NCBI RefSeq assembly: GCF_003319095.1
Contig: NZ_QOHI01000002.1
Span: 432,234-496,233 of the forward strand
DNA: 64,000 nt
Direction of reading: 5' to 3'
Source of the DNA: Blastococcus sp. TBT05-19
Lineage (GTDB): Bacteria; Actinomycetota; Actinomycetes; Mycobacteriales; Geodermatophilaceae
Made by a program: the position numbers and the translations under genes. Positions 17,968 to 25,906 of this stretch are shown in pieces. The notes beneath the pieces were generated by a model that saw only the letters and a list, made by a program, of their open reading frames with translations, made no database searches and had not been told where the DNA came from. Each line of letters opens with the position of its first letter. Positions within the stretch are counted from its first letter, which is position 1.

Positions 17968-18397
17968 CGCCGGAGGCCGGCGCGGTGAGCGGGTCGACGT
18001 CCGGGCGGTGGACACCTCCGGCGGTGGCCACCGGCAGTCCCTCGCGGGCCCAGTACTCGAAGCCGCCGATCATCTCCCGCACCCGGAAGCCGAGGAGGGC
18101 CAGGGCGAGCGCCGCGCGGGTGGCCCCGTTGCAGCCGGGCCCCCAGCAGTAGGTGACGACCGGGACGTCCCTGTCCAGCTCGAGGGGCGCCCGGGTCGCG
18201 ATCTCGCGGCCCGGCAGGTGCACCGCGCCCGGCAGGTGCCCCTGCCGCCAGGCGTCGTCGCCCCGGCTGTCGAGGAGGACGAACCCGGGCCGCCCGGACT
18301 CCAGCGCCGCGTGGACGTCGCTGACGTCGGTCTCCACCGCCAGGCGGTGCGCGAAGTGGGCGGCGGCGTCGGCGGGCGCGGTGCCCCAGTCGATCAT
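17951..18397 (-). CDS. rhodanese-domain sulfurtransferase
   Basis: A 148-residue single rhodanese domain. The active-site loop reads CNGATRA, within YCWGPGCNGATRAAL near residues 93-107, with the usual catalytic Cys followed by Arg. The substrate aspartate region LLDSRGDDAWRQGHLPGA is also typical. ATG 18397 is chosen because TAGCGT lies exactly seven bases upstream on the minus strand (leaderless pattern). A GTG 18 bases upstream is the alternative. It ends in a Cys-rich tail (SCGC). Confidence 0.82.
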   Translation of the reverse strand: MIDWGTAPADAAAHFAHRLAVETDVSDVHAALESGRPGFVLLDSRGDDAWRQGHLPGAVHLPGREIATRAPLELDRDVPVVTYCWGPGCNGATRAALALALLGFRVREMIGGFEYWAREGLPVATAGGVHRPDVDPLTAPASGVSCGC

Positions 18398-18472
18398 GAG
18401 GGCCACGCTAGGCACGCCGGTCCCCGGCCGACAGGACCTGCCCTGCCAACGACCGCAGCGGCTCTGCCGAGG

Positions 18473-19159
18473 TCAGAGCGGGACGTCGACCCGCTCGGCG
18501 GCCGGGCGGTCCAGCGCCCGGGCCACGTCGCCCGGCACCGGTGCGAGCCCGGCGCCGGCGAGGACGACGTCGCTGACGAAGGTGTGCCAGCGGTGGGCGT
18601 GGCGCAGCATGCTGTGGCCGCCGGCGACGGTGAACCGGGCGACGTGCGCGCCGGCGTCCACGGCCCGGGCGGCGAACTCCTCGGACAGCCGGGCCGGCAC
18701 CCAGCGGTCGCCTCGACCGTGCACGATCGTCACCGACCGGTCGCGCAGGTGCTCGACGGGTTCGCCGGGCGGCGTCCACGGAGCCAGGGCGCACACCGCG
18801 CTGACCCCGTCGTGCCCGCCGGCGCGCAGCACCGCGCGGCCGCCCATCGAGTGGCCGACCAGAACCACCGGCAGGTCGGGGTGCTCGGCGCGGATGACGT
18901 CGATGGCCCAGCGGACGTCGGCGTAGGCGTCCGCGGCGGCGCCGTTCCAGCCCGCCACCCGGTAGCGGAGCAGGTGCGTGGTGAGGCCGGCGTGCCCGCC
19001 GGTGCCCGAGACGAACTGCTCGATGGCGCGCATCCGCACCAGGGAGAGCGCCCGCTCCTTGGGCGGTTCCACGCTGGCCACCGTGCCGCCGTGGCAGAAG
19101 AGCGCCACCGCGCGCGGCGTCGTCGAGGCCGGCCGGGACTCCAGGAACGGGTCGGTCAC
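18473..19159 (-). CDS. alpha/beta-fold hydrolase
   Basis: A 228-residue hydrolase with nucleophile elbow GHSMGG near residue 104, an acid-containing loop HGRGDRWVP and the final histidine in AGGHSML. The oxyanion segment FCHGG is near the N-terminus. The GTG start (19159) forms a four-base GTGA overlap with the stop of the small membrane protein upstream, so the two are coupled. The substrate is unknown; esterase or lipase-like is a guess from the fold. Confidence 0.8.
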   Translation of the reverse strand: MTDPFLESRPASTTPRAVALFCHGGTVASVEPPKERALSLVRMRAIEQFVSGTGGHAGLTTHLLRYRVAGWNGAAADAYADVRWAIDVIRAEHPDLPVVLVGHSMGGRAVLRAGGHDGVSAVCALAPWTPPGEPVEHLRDRSVTIVHGRGDRWVPARLSEEFAARAVDAGAHVARFTVAGGHSMLRHAHRWHTFVSDVVLAGAGLAPVPGDVARALDRPAAERVDVPL

Positions 19160-19365
19160 CGGCGGCGTCCGCGGCGGCCCCCGCGCAGCGTGGCCCGTGC
19201 CCGATCGCCCAGGTCGCCGGCCTTCAGCAGGGCGTTGCTCACGGCCGAGGGGCCGCGACGGCGCTGCAGGGCCAGGCCGAGCCGGCGCAGCAGGCCGGTG
19301 GCCAGCGGGACGACGACGGTCAGCAGCAGCCAGGTGCGCAACCGGCTGGTCAGGAAGAGCCACAT
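19156..19365 (-). CDS. small membrane-anchored protein, unknown function
   Basis: 69 residues: an N-terminal hydrophobic helix (about residues 7-27), then a very basic tail ending in GGRRGRRR. ATG 19365 is preceded by AAGGGG. The stop overlaps the hydrolase start. Coding bias and coupling support it as real. I recognise no family. Confidence 0.65.
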   Translation of the reverse strand: MWLFLTSRLRTWLLLTVVVPLATGLLRRLGLALQRRRGPSAVSNALLKAGDLGDRARATLRGGRRGRRR

Positions 19366-19393
19366 GGCCTGCCCCTTACCCCGGACCCGTCGT

Positions 19394-20416
19394 TCACGCC
19401 TGGTCCTCGGCGAGGCGGACGATCATCTTGCCCGTGTTCCCGCCCCGGAGGAGGTCGAGGAACGTGTCCACGGCGTTCTCCAGCCCCTCGCGCACCGTCT
19501 CGCGGACCACGAGCTCGCCGGAGGTCACCAGGGCAGGCACCTTCGCGATGAACTCGCCGTGGAGGTCGGCGTGGTCACCGACGATGAAGCCGCGCAGGGT
19601 CAGCTTCTTGCTGACCATCTGGAACATGTTGCGCGGACCCGGGGCGGGCTCGGTGGCGTTGTAGGCGGAGATCGCCCCGCACAGCGCGGCCCGGCCGAAC
19701 TCGTTGAACGCGCCGATGGCGGCCTCGAGGTGCTCCCCGCCGACGTTGTCGAAGAAGACGTCGATGCCGTTCGGCGCCGCCTCGCGCAGCAGCCCGGCCA
19801 CCGGACCGTCGTGGTAGTCGAAGGCCGCGGTGAACCCGAGCTCCTCGGTCAGCCAGCGCACCTTCTCCGGCGTGCCGGCACTGCCGATGACGGCCGAGGC
19901 ACCGTTGATACGCGCCAGCTGCCCGACGAGGCTGCCCACGGCGCCGGCGGCACCGGAGACGAACACGGTGTCGCCCTCGCGGAACTCGGCCAGCCGGAAC
20001 AGCCCCACCCAGGCGGTGAGCCCGGGCATCCCCAGGACGCCGAGGTGGTAGCTCGGCGGGATGCCGGGCAGGTCGGGCAGCACCCGCACGTGCCTGGCGT
20101 CGAGCACGGCGACGTCGCGCCACGCGGCGTCGGCCAGCACCAGGGACCCCTCGGGGACGTCGGGGGAGCGGGACTCGACCACCCGGCCGATGGCCCCGCC
20201 CTTCATCGTCTCGCCGATCTCCCAGGCCGCGGCGTAGGACTTCCCGGCGTTCATCCGGCCCCGCATGTACGGGTCGACCGACATCACCAGCATGCGGACG
20301 ACGACCTGCCCCTCGGCCGGGTCGGGCCGGTCGAGCTCGACCAGCCGGAAGTCGTCGGGGGTGGGCTCGCCGACGGGGCGGGCGGCCAGCTGCCATTCAC
20401 GCGTGTGCACGGTCAC
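19394..20416 (-). CDS. NADPH-dependent alkenal/one oxidoreductase (MDR superfamily, CurA-like)
   Basis: A 340-residue zinc-free medium-chain reductase. The N-terminal catalytic domain contains [12 protein letters not shown] near residues 44-55. The cofactor domain has [16 protein letters not shown] near 152-167. Members reduce carbon-carbon double bonds of enals and enones with NADPH. GTG 20416 has CACGAT six bases upstream (leaderless pattern). It is divergent from msrA, so both may serve oxidative-damage defence (inference). Confidence 0.85.
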   Translation of the reverse strand: MTVHTREWQLAARPVGEPTPDDFRLVELDRPDPAEGQVVVRMLVMSVDPYMRGRMNAGKSYAAAWEIGETMKGGAIGRVVESRSPDVPEGSLVLADAAWRDVAVLDARHVRVLPDLPGIPPSYHLGVLGMPGLTAWVGLFRLAEFREGDTVFVSGAAGAVGSLVGQLARINGASAVIGSAGTPEKVRWLTEELGFTAAFDYHDGPVAGLLREAAPNGIDVFFDNVGGEHLEAAIGAFNEFGRAALCGAISAYNATEPAPGPRNMFQMVSKKLTLRGFIVGDHADLHGEFIAKVPALVTSGELVVRETVREGLENAVDTFLDLLRGGNTGKMIVRLAEDQA

Positions 20417-20514
20417 GCCGCGATCGTGCCCCGCCTGGAGCGGCCTCGCTGCGGGGCCCCCTGCGAGCGTGCGAACGGAGGGGGGCGGCGAGGTCCCTCC
20501 ACTACGCTCGGGAC

Positions 20515-21177
20515 ATGCTGTTCTCCCGGACCAAGACGCAGCTGGTCTCGCCCGAGGGCGCGCTGCCCGGGCGCCCCGATCCGCTGCCGCACGTGCCTGA
20601 GGTGCACGCGGTCACCGGCAACCGCATCCAGCCCCCGTTCCCCGAGGGCATGCAGACCGCCGTCTTCGGCGCCGGCTGCTTCTGGGGCGTGGAGAAGGTC
20701 TTCTGGGAGACCCCGGGCATCTGGTCGACCGCCGCGGGCTACGCCGGCGGGTACACGCCGAACCCCACCTACGACGAGGTCTGCTCCGCGCGCACCGGGC
20801 ACACCGAGGTCGTGCTCGTGGTCTTCGACCCGGCGGTGATCTCCTACGAGCAGGTGCTCAAGGTGTTCTGGGAGGACCACGACCCGACGCAGGGCATGCG
20901 CCAGGGCAACGACATCGGCACGCAGTACCGGTCGGCGATTTACCACTCCTCGCCCGAGCAGGAGAAGGCGGCGCTGGCCACGCGCGACGCCTACCAGGAG
21001 CGGCTGGCCGCCGCGGGCTACGGCCGGATCACCACCGAGATCGCGCCCCTCGGCGAGTTCTTCTACGCCGAGGACTACCACCAGCAGTACCTCTACAAGG
21101 TGCCCCACGGCTACTGCCCGGTGCACTCGACCGGCGTCTCGTGCCCGGTCGGCCTGGGCGTCGACAGCTCCGACTGA
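20515..21177 (+). CDS. msrA: peptide methionine (S)-S-oxide reductase MsrA
   Basis: A 220-residue MsrA with catalytic motif GAGCFWG near residues 52-58 and the resolving cysteines in the C-terminal [15 protein letters not shown]. It reduces methionine S-sulfoxide in proteins. The catalytic residue is Cys (TGC), not selenocysteine. ATG 20515 has TACGCT six bases before it and no ribosome site, so the mRNA is probably leaderless. Confidence 0.95.
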   Translation: MLFSRTKTQLVSPEGALPGRPDPLPHVPEVHAVTGNRIQPPFPEGMQTAVFGAGCFWGVEKVFWETPGIWSTAAGYAGGYTPNPTYDEVCSARTGHTEVVLVVFDPAVISYEQVLKVFWEDHDPTQGMRQGNDIGTQYRSAIYHSSPEQEKAALATRDAYQERLAAAGYGRITTEIAPLGEFFYAEDYHQQYLYKVPHGYCPVHSTGVSCPVGLGVDSSD

Positions 21178-21233
21178 TCCGGGAGCCTGCCGGGCGCGAT
21201 GCCGGAGAAGAGGCATCGGGCAGAGTGGTGACC

Positions 21234-22352
21234 ATGCCCGGCCCCGAACTGTTCGACGTCCTCCGCCGGGAGCCCGACGTCGAGGCGCCGGACCTGGTCG
21301 CCGTCGACGCGACCGACCGCCTGCTCCTCGACGAGGCGGCCGCCGCGCTGGCGCTGGCCGGCCCGGGTGAGGTCGCCGTCGTCGACGACGCCTACGGGGC
21401 GCTGACGCTGGGCGCGGTGGCGCTGCACGCAGCGAGCGACGTGCGGGTGTCCCAGGACCTGCTGGTGGGCGAGCTGGCGCTGGCCGCCAACGCCGAGCGC
21501 ACCGGCCTGGCCGGCAGCTACCGCGCCCTGCCGCTCGCCGAGGTGGCGATCGGAGCGCGGGTGGTGCTGGTGCAGGCACCCAAGGCGCTCGACGCGCTGC
21601 GCGAGATCGCCGAGGCCGTCGCCGCCGGAGCCGCCCCCGACGTCACGCTGCTGGTCGGCGGTCGGGTCAAGCACATGACGCACGCGATGAACGACGTCCT
21701 CCGCGCCTCGTTCGACGACGTCTCGGCGACCCTGGCCCGGCAGAAGTCGCGGGTGCTCGTCGCCCGCGGGCCCCGGCCGGGGACGTCGTCCTTCCCCCGC
21801 CGGCAGGAGCACGCCGATCTCGGGCTGACGGTGTGCGCGCACGGCGCGGCCTTCGCCGGCACCAAGGTCGACATCGGCACCCGGGCGCTGCTCGGCGGCC
21901 TCGAGCGCATGCCGTCGGCAGGGACGGCGCTCGACCTGGGCTGCGGCACCGGGGTCCTCGCGGCCGCGCTGGCCCGCAGCCGGCCGGAGCTCGAGGTGAT
22001 CGCGGCCGACCAGTCCGCGGCTGCGGTGGCCTCGGCGAGGGCGACCGCGGAGGCCAACGGCCTGGGCGGGCGCATCCGGGTGGTCCGGGACGACGCCGCG
22101 GCCTCGCTGCCCGACGCGAGCGTGGACCTCGTGGTGCTCAACCCGCCGTTCCACGTGGGCGCCTCCGTCGTGACCACGGTCGCCGACCGGCTCTTCGCCG
22201 CCGCGGCCCGCGTGCTCCGGCCCGGCGGCGAGCTGTGGACCGTCTACAACAGCGCGCTCCGCTACAAGCCGGTGCTGTCGCGCCTCGTCGGGCCGACCCG
22301 GCTGGCCGAGCAGACGCCGAAGTTCACCGTGACGGTGTCGACCCGGCGCTGA
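21234..22352 (+). CDS. RsmC/RlmG-like rRNA guanine-N2 methyltransferase
   Basis: About 372 residues with two methyltransferase-like halves. The C-terminal half is complete: SAM loop LDLGCGTGVLAAALA, acidic turn IAADQS and catalytic NPPFH, the signature of N2-guanine methyltransferases acting on rRNA. The degenerate N-terminal half resembles the RNA-recognition half of RsmC/RlmG. ATG 21234 is my choice. GTG 21225 and GTG 21228 are in frame and closer to GAAGAGG. The exact target base is not determinable here. Confidence 0.8.
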   Translation: MPGPELFDVLRREPDVEAPDLVAVDATDRLLLDEAAAALALAGPGEVAVVDDAYGALTLGAVALHAASDVRVSQDLLVGELALAANAERTGLAGSYRALPLAEVAIGARVVLVQAPKALDALREIAEAVAAGAAPDVTLLVGGRVKHMTHAMNDVLRASFDDVSATLARQKSRVLVARGPRPGTSSFPRRQEHADLGLTVCAHGAAFAGTKVDIGTRALLGGLERMPSAGTALDLGCGTGVLAAALARSRPELEVIAADQSAAAVASARATAEANGLGGRIRVVRDDAAASLPDASVDLVVLNPPFHVGASVVTTVADRLFAAAARVLRPGGELWTVYNSALRYKPVLSRLVGPTRLAEQTPKFTVTVSTRR

Positions 22353-22360
22353 CCGTCGCG

Positions 22361-22428
22361 ATGCGGAACGAAAGAGGACATCAGGTACCGGCGGTTCCGC
22401 TGTAGTCGCTCCACCCACCGGCCGATAG
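22361..22428 (+). promoter_or_regulatory. chemoreceptor promoter region, repeat copy A, with sigma-28-like -10
   Basis: GCGGAACGA, 23 bases, TTCCGC makes a short inverted repeat, followed by TGTAGT. Then TAGT (22403-22406), exactly 14 bases, and GCCGATAG (22421-22428). GCCGATA matches the -10 of flagellar sigma-28 (FliA/WhiG-type) promoters. The -35 match is weak. The chemoreceptor ATG follows 54 bases downstream. A diverged copy lies just after that gene at 24071-24136. Confidence 0.5.
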
Positions 22429-22482
22429 GGCGCCGACGACGGTGGATCGGCCACCGTCGGCTGCGGCTCCAGGAGATCCCCG

Positions 22483-24060
22483 ATGGCACGTTCGCTCTGG
22501 TCGGACCGTCCGCTCGGCGTCAAGCTGTCGGCCCTGGTGGCGGCGGGCGCCGTCGCGCTGGGTGTCTTCGCCGTCGTCACCGTGTCCGCCCTGCAGGAGT
22601 CGGGGGAGCGGACCGAGGAGCTGCTCGCCACCACGCACGCCACGGGGCTGGCGCTGGAGGCCGACATGATGCACGACGCCATCCGCGGCGACGTGCTGCA
22701 GGCTCTCCAGGGCGGCTCGCTGCACGCCTCGGCCGTCACCGACCTGCGCGAGCACAGCGCCACCTTCCTCGAGGTGCTCGACGGCGTGGCCGCCGATCAC
22801 CTGGGCGCCGACGTCGACGACGCCGTGGCGGGGGTGACCCCCGCGGTCGAGGAGTACCTCGCCGCGGCCGGGCAGATCGTCACGGTGGCCGGCCGCGACC
22901 CCGCGGCGGCGCGGAGCGCCTACCCCTCCTTCGCGGAGGCGTTCGGCGCGCTGGAGGAGGAGCTGCCGACCGTGCAGGAGTCGGTCGGTGCGCACGCCTC
23001 GTCCGCCGCGGAGGCCAGCGCCGAGCAGCGCGAGACGGCGATCGTCACGGCGCTGGTCGTCGCAGTCGGCGGCGTGCTCGTCCTCGCCGCGCTCGGCTGG
23101 ACGGTGACCCGGTCGGTGGTCCGTCCGCTGCACCGGGTCCGCGGCGTCCTGGCCGGTCTGGCCGACGGCGACCTGCGCGGGTCGGCCGGCATCAGCAGCC
23201 GCGACGAGATCGGTCAGATGGCCGCGTCGCTGGAGGCGTCCATGGCCAACATGCGCTCGGTCATGACCGCGATCGGCGACAGCTCCACGACCCTCGCCTC
23301 GGCCACCGAGCAGCTCTCGGCCAGCGCCGCGGACATGGCCCGGCTGGCCGACGAGTCCTCGGTGCAGAGCGGCGTCGTCGCCGGCGCCGCGGTGCAGGTC
23401 TCGGAGAACGTGCAGACGGTGGCGGCCGGCAGCGAGGAGATGGGCGCGTCGATCCGCGAGATCGCGCAGAACGCCGGCGAGGTCGCCCGCGTCGCCGGTG
23501 AGGCGGTCGCCGTCGCCGACGAGACCACGGCGACCGTCGCGAAGCTGGGGGACTCCTCGTTGGAGATCGCCGGCGTCGTGAAGGTCATCACCGGCATCGC
23601 GGAGCAGACCAACCTGCTCGCCCTGAACGCCACGATCGAGGCGGCCCGCGCCGGTGAGGCCGGCAAGGGCTTCGCCGTCGTCGCGAACGAGGTCAAGGAG
23701 CTGGCGCAGGAGACTGCGAAGGCGACCGAGGACATCTCCCGCCGCGTCGCGACCATCCAGGCCGACACCGCCGGGGCGGTGCGCGCCATCGGCGAGATCT
23801 CCTCGATCATCGCCCGCATCGACGACGCCCAGTCCACCATCGCCGCGGCCGTCGAGGAGCAGACGGCGACGACGAACGAGATGAACCGGAACGTCGCCGA
23901 GGCCGCCACGTCCGCGGGCCGCATCGCCCGGAACATCGACGCGGTCGCCTCGGCCACGGCGTCCACCACGCGGGCGATGACCGATGCGCAGTCCGCCATC
24001 GACGAGGTGGCCCGCATGGCGACGTCGCTCAACGCCTCGATCGCCGCCTTCCGGTACTGA
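22483..24060 (+). CDS. methyl-accepting chemotaxis protein
   Basis: 525 residues: TM1 about 12-37, an all-helical periplasmic four-helix-type sensor about 38-185, TM2 about 186-212, HAMP about 213-265, then the cytoplasmic signalling domain with the conserved hairpin tip [20 protein letters not shown]. It signals to CheA/CheW. No CheA, CheW or other Che gene lies nearby, so it is an orphan receptor. ATG 22483 follows AGGAGATCCCC. A sigma-28-like -10 upstream would put it in the motility regulon. Confidence 0.92.
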   Translation: MARSLWSDRPLGVKLSALVAAGAVALGVFAVVTVSALQESGERTEELLATTHATGLALEADMMHDAIRGDVLQALQGGSLHASAVTDLREHSATFLEVLDGVAADHLGADVDDAVAGVTPAVEEYLAAAGQIVTVAGRDPAAARSAYPSFAEAFGALEEELPTVQESVGAHASSAAEASAEQRETAIVTALVVAVGGVLVLAALGWTVTRSVVRPLHRVRGVLAGLADGDLRGSAGISSRDEIGQMAASLEASMANMRSVMTAIGDSSTTLASATEQLSASAADMARLADESSVQSGVVAGAAVQVSENVQTVAAGSEEMGASIREIAQNAGEVARVAGEAVAVADETTATVAKLGDSSLEIAGVVKVITGIAEQTNLLALNATIEAARAGEAGKGFAVVANEVKELAQETAKATEDISRRVATIQADTAGAVRAIGEISSIIARIDDAQSTIAAAVEEQTATTNEMNRNVAEAATSAGRIARNIDAVASATASTTRAMTDAQSAIDEVARMATSLNASIAAFRY

Positions 24061-24070
24061 CCTGCCGGAT

Positions 24071-24136
24071 TGCGGAACGAGGAAGGATCATCGATCGGGT
24101 GATTCCGCTGTAGTTCCTGCATCGACGTGTCGATGA
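24071..24136 (+). repeat. diverged second copy of the chemoreceptor promoter repeat (copy B)
   Basis: GCGGAACGA, 22 bases, TTCCGCTGTAGT, 14 bases, GTCGATGA. Layout and spacing match copy A (22361-22428), with about ten identical bases at each conserved block. It begins 11 bases after the chemoreceptor stop, yet no chemoreceptor follows on this strand. It looks like the promoter of a second tandem receptor gene that has been lost, or a site that acts downstream. Confidence 0.5.
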
Positions 24137-24224
24137 AGGGACCACGGCACCGGGAACTCCCGGTACCGGGAACTTGGTCGCGGGGCCCGGCGCAAGACGC
24201 GGCGCCGGGGCGACCTGGGGGGAC

Positions 24225-24254
24225 GACGGCGGCGGGAGCGATCCCGCCGCCGTC
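24225..24254. terminator. bidirectional intrinsic terminator
   Basis: A perfect 13-bp stem, GACGGCGGCGGGA and its complement, closed by a GCGA tetraloop. It lies between the plus-strand chemoreceptor and the minus-strand phosphoribosyltransferase, about 18 bases from the latter's stop. GGTCTGTTCC follows on the plus strand. Confidence 0.85.
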
Positions 24255-24271
24255 GGTCTGTTCCGGGGGCG

Positions 24272-24766
24272 TCAGTCGCCGGACCGGCCCGCACGACGCC
24301 GGATCGGCGGCTCGGCCGACCACGGGAAGTCGATCCACCGGTCGGTGCGCCGCCACACGTAGTCGCACTGCACCAGCGAGCCCGGCTTCTCGTAGACCAC
24401 GGCCGTGCGGACGTCGGCCACGTAGCCGGCGCAGAAGTTGCGCACCAGCTCCAGCGTCTTGCCGGTGTCGGCCACGTCGTCGGCGACCAGCACCTGCGCG
24501 CCCGTCAGGTCGACGACGTCCAGGGTGGGCGGGAGCACGACCGGCAGGTCCAGCCGCTGGTCGACCCCCGTGTAGAACTCGACGTTCATCACGAAGAGGT
24601 TCTTCACGTCCAGCGCGTAGCCCAGGGCCCCGCCGAGGAACAGGCCTCCCCGGGCGATGCAGAGCACCAGATCGGGCTCGAACCCGTCCGCGTCCACCTG
24701 TTCCGCCAGTTCACGGGCCGCTCGGCCGAACGCCTCGTAGGTCAACACCTCGTGGTCGGATCCCAT
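24272..24766 (-). CDS. purine-type phosphoribosyltransferase
   Basis: About 164 residues with a type I phosphoribosyltransferase fold. The PRPP motif VLVADDVADTGKT lies near residues 93-105, and a C-terminal WIDFPWS matches hypoxanthine/xanthine phosphoribosyltransferase-like proteins. It likely salvages a purine base, base unknown. The start is uncertain: ATG 24766 matches the usual family N-terminus (EVLTYEAFG), but ATG 24790 and a TTG at 24856 are also in frame, and none has a good ribosome site. Confidence 0.78.
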   Translation of the reverse strand: MGSDHEVLTYEAFGRAARELAEQVDADGFEPDLVLCIARGGLFLGGALGYALDVKNLFVMNVEFYTGVDQRLDLPVVLPPTLDVVDLTGAQVLVADDVADTGKTLELVRNFCAGYVADVRTAVVYEKPGSLVQCDYVWRRTDRWIDFPWSAEPPIRRRAGRSGD

Positions 24767-24907
24767 CCGCGCATGGTGCACGTGAAACATCGCGCGCGGT
24801 GGATCGGCGTGGCTGCCCGGGGGCGGTGGCAGGTCCTCGGGGCAGATGTCCCACAATGTTCAACCAGTCGGCCGGGAACGCTCCGGCCCGCGTGAGCAGA
24901 GGGCTGC

Positions 24908-25900
24908 ATGGCTGAGGCGGTGGACGCGGGGCCGGTCGTCACCGGTGGCCGTGGTCCGGCGACCCGGGGGCACGCCCACGTCGGCCTGGTGGCCCGGTCC
25001 GACGAGGAGCTGCTGGCCGGGGCCGTGCCGCACCTGGAGGACGGTCTGCGGGCCGGTGACACGGTGCTCCTCAGCTGCCCCCCGGAGACGGCCGCGCTGA
25101 TCACCTCCGCCCTGGGCGAGCAGGCCTCCGCGGTCTCCGAGGACGCGCGCATCTGCCTGCTCGGCACCCGGGTGGCCGACGCGGTGGCCGCGAGCGTGGA
25201 ATGGGTGCGCCGGGCCGCGAGCACCGGCTCCGGCCGGCTGCGGATCGTCGGCCAGATGCAGTTCGGCGCCGCGCCCCGGAACTTCCGCGAGGGCCTGCGG
25301 TACGAGGCCGCGAAGAACCGCTTCTTCGCCACGGACCCGGTCTCGGCGCTGTGCCTGTTCGACGAGCGGGTGCTGCCGGCCGAGGTGCTCGCCGGCGTCG
25401 CCCCCACCCATCCGGAGCTGCTCGTGGACGGCCGGGTGGTGCGCAGCGAGGAGTTCGGGGACCCGCGGGAGTACGCGATCCGCCTCCCGCTGCCGCGCGA
25501 GCCGGTCGAGGACGGGAGCCCGGTGCTCCTCGCGACCGATGCGCCCTCGCTGGCCGTCCTCCGCGGTCAGCTGCGCTCGGTGATCCACGCCCGCGTCGCC
25601 GACCGGGACCAGGCCGAGGATCTGCACTTCGCGGCGAGCGAGGTGGCGTCCAACGCGTTCCGCCACGGCGACCGCCCGGTCTCGGCGCGCGTCTGGGTCG
25701 ACGGCGACCGGCTGGTCTGCGCGATCACCGACAGCGGCCGTGGCTTCGACGACCCGTTCGCCGGGTTCCGGCCGGCCCACGGCGAGGACCTGGCATTGGG
25801 CGGCATGGGCCTGTGGCTGGCCCGCAAGCTCTGGGACCACGTCGACGTCCTGCCGCAGTCGCGAGGCGTCACCGTCCGGCTGAGCTCCCGCCTGGTCTGA
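24908..25900 (+). CDS. MEDS-domain sensor fused to an anti-sigma HATPase (RsbA-like)
   Basis: A 330-residue soluble protein. Residues about 20-175 form a MEDS (methanogen/methylotroph DcmR sensory) domain with HVGLVARSDEELLAGAVPHL and a conserved FREGLRYEAAKNRFF segment. Residues about 205-325 are an RsbW-type HATPase with N box SEVASNAFRHG, G1 DSGRGFDDP and G2 GGMGLWLARKL. The pairing is known in actinobacterial RsbA-family anti-sigma regulators and joins a ligand sensor to a kinase of the partner-switching network. Ribosome site AGAGGG precedes ATG 24908. Confidence 0.85.
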   Translation: MAEAVDAGPVVTGGRGPATRGHAHVGLVARSDEELLAGAVPHLEDGLRAGDTVLLSCPPETAALITSALGEQASAVSEDARICLLGTRVADAVAASVEWVRRAASTGSGRLRIVGQMQFGAAPRNFREGLRYEAAKNRFFATDPVSALCLFDERVLPAEVLAGVAPTHPELLVDGRVVRSEEFGDPREYAIRLPLPREPVEDGSPVLLATDAPSLAVLRGQLRSVIHARVADRDQAEDLHFAASEVASNAFRHGDRPVSARVWVDGDRLVCAITDSGRGFDDPFAGFRPAHGEDLALGGMGLWLARKLWDHVDVLPQSRGVTVRLSSRLV

Positions 25901-25906
25901 CCCGGG

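Noticed and set aside
24857..24907. Sigma-28 promoter in front of the MEDS-kinase gene
   Set aside because: No GCCGAT-like box at a suitable distance; only a CACAAT hexamer is present.
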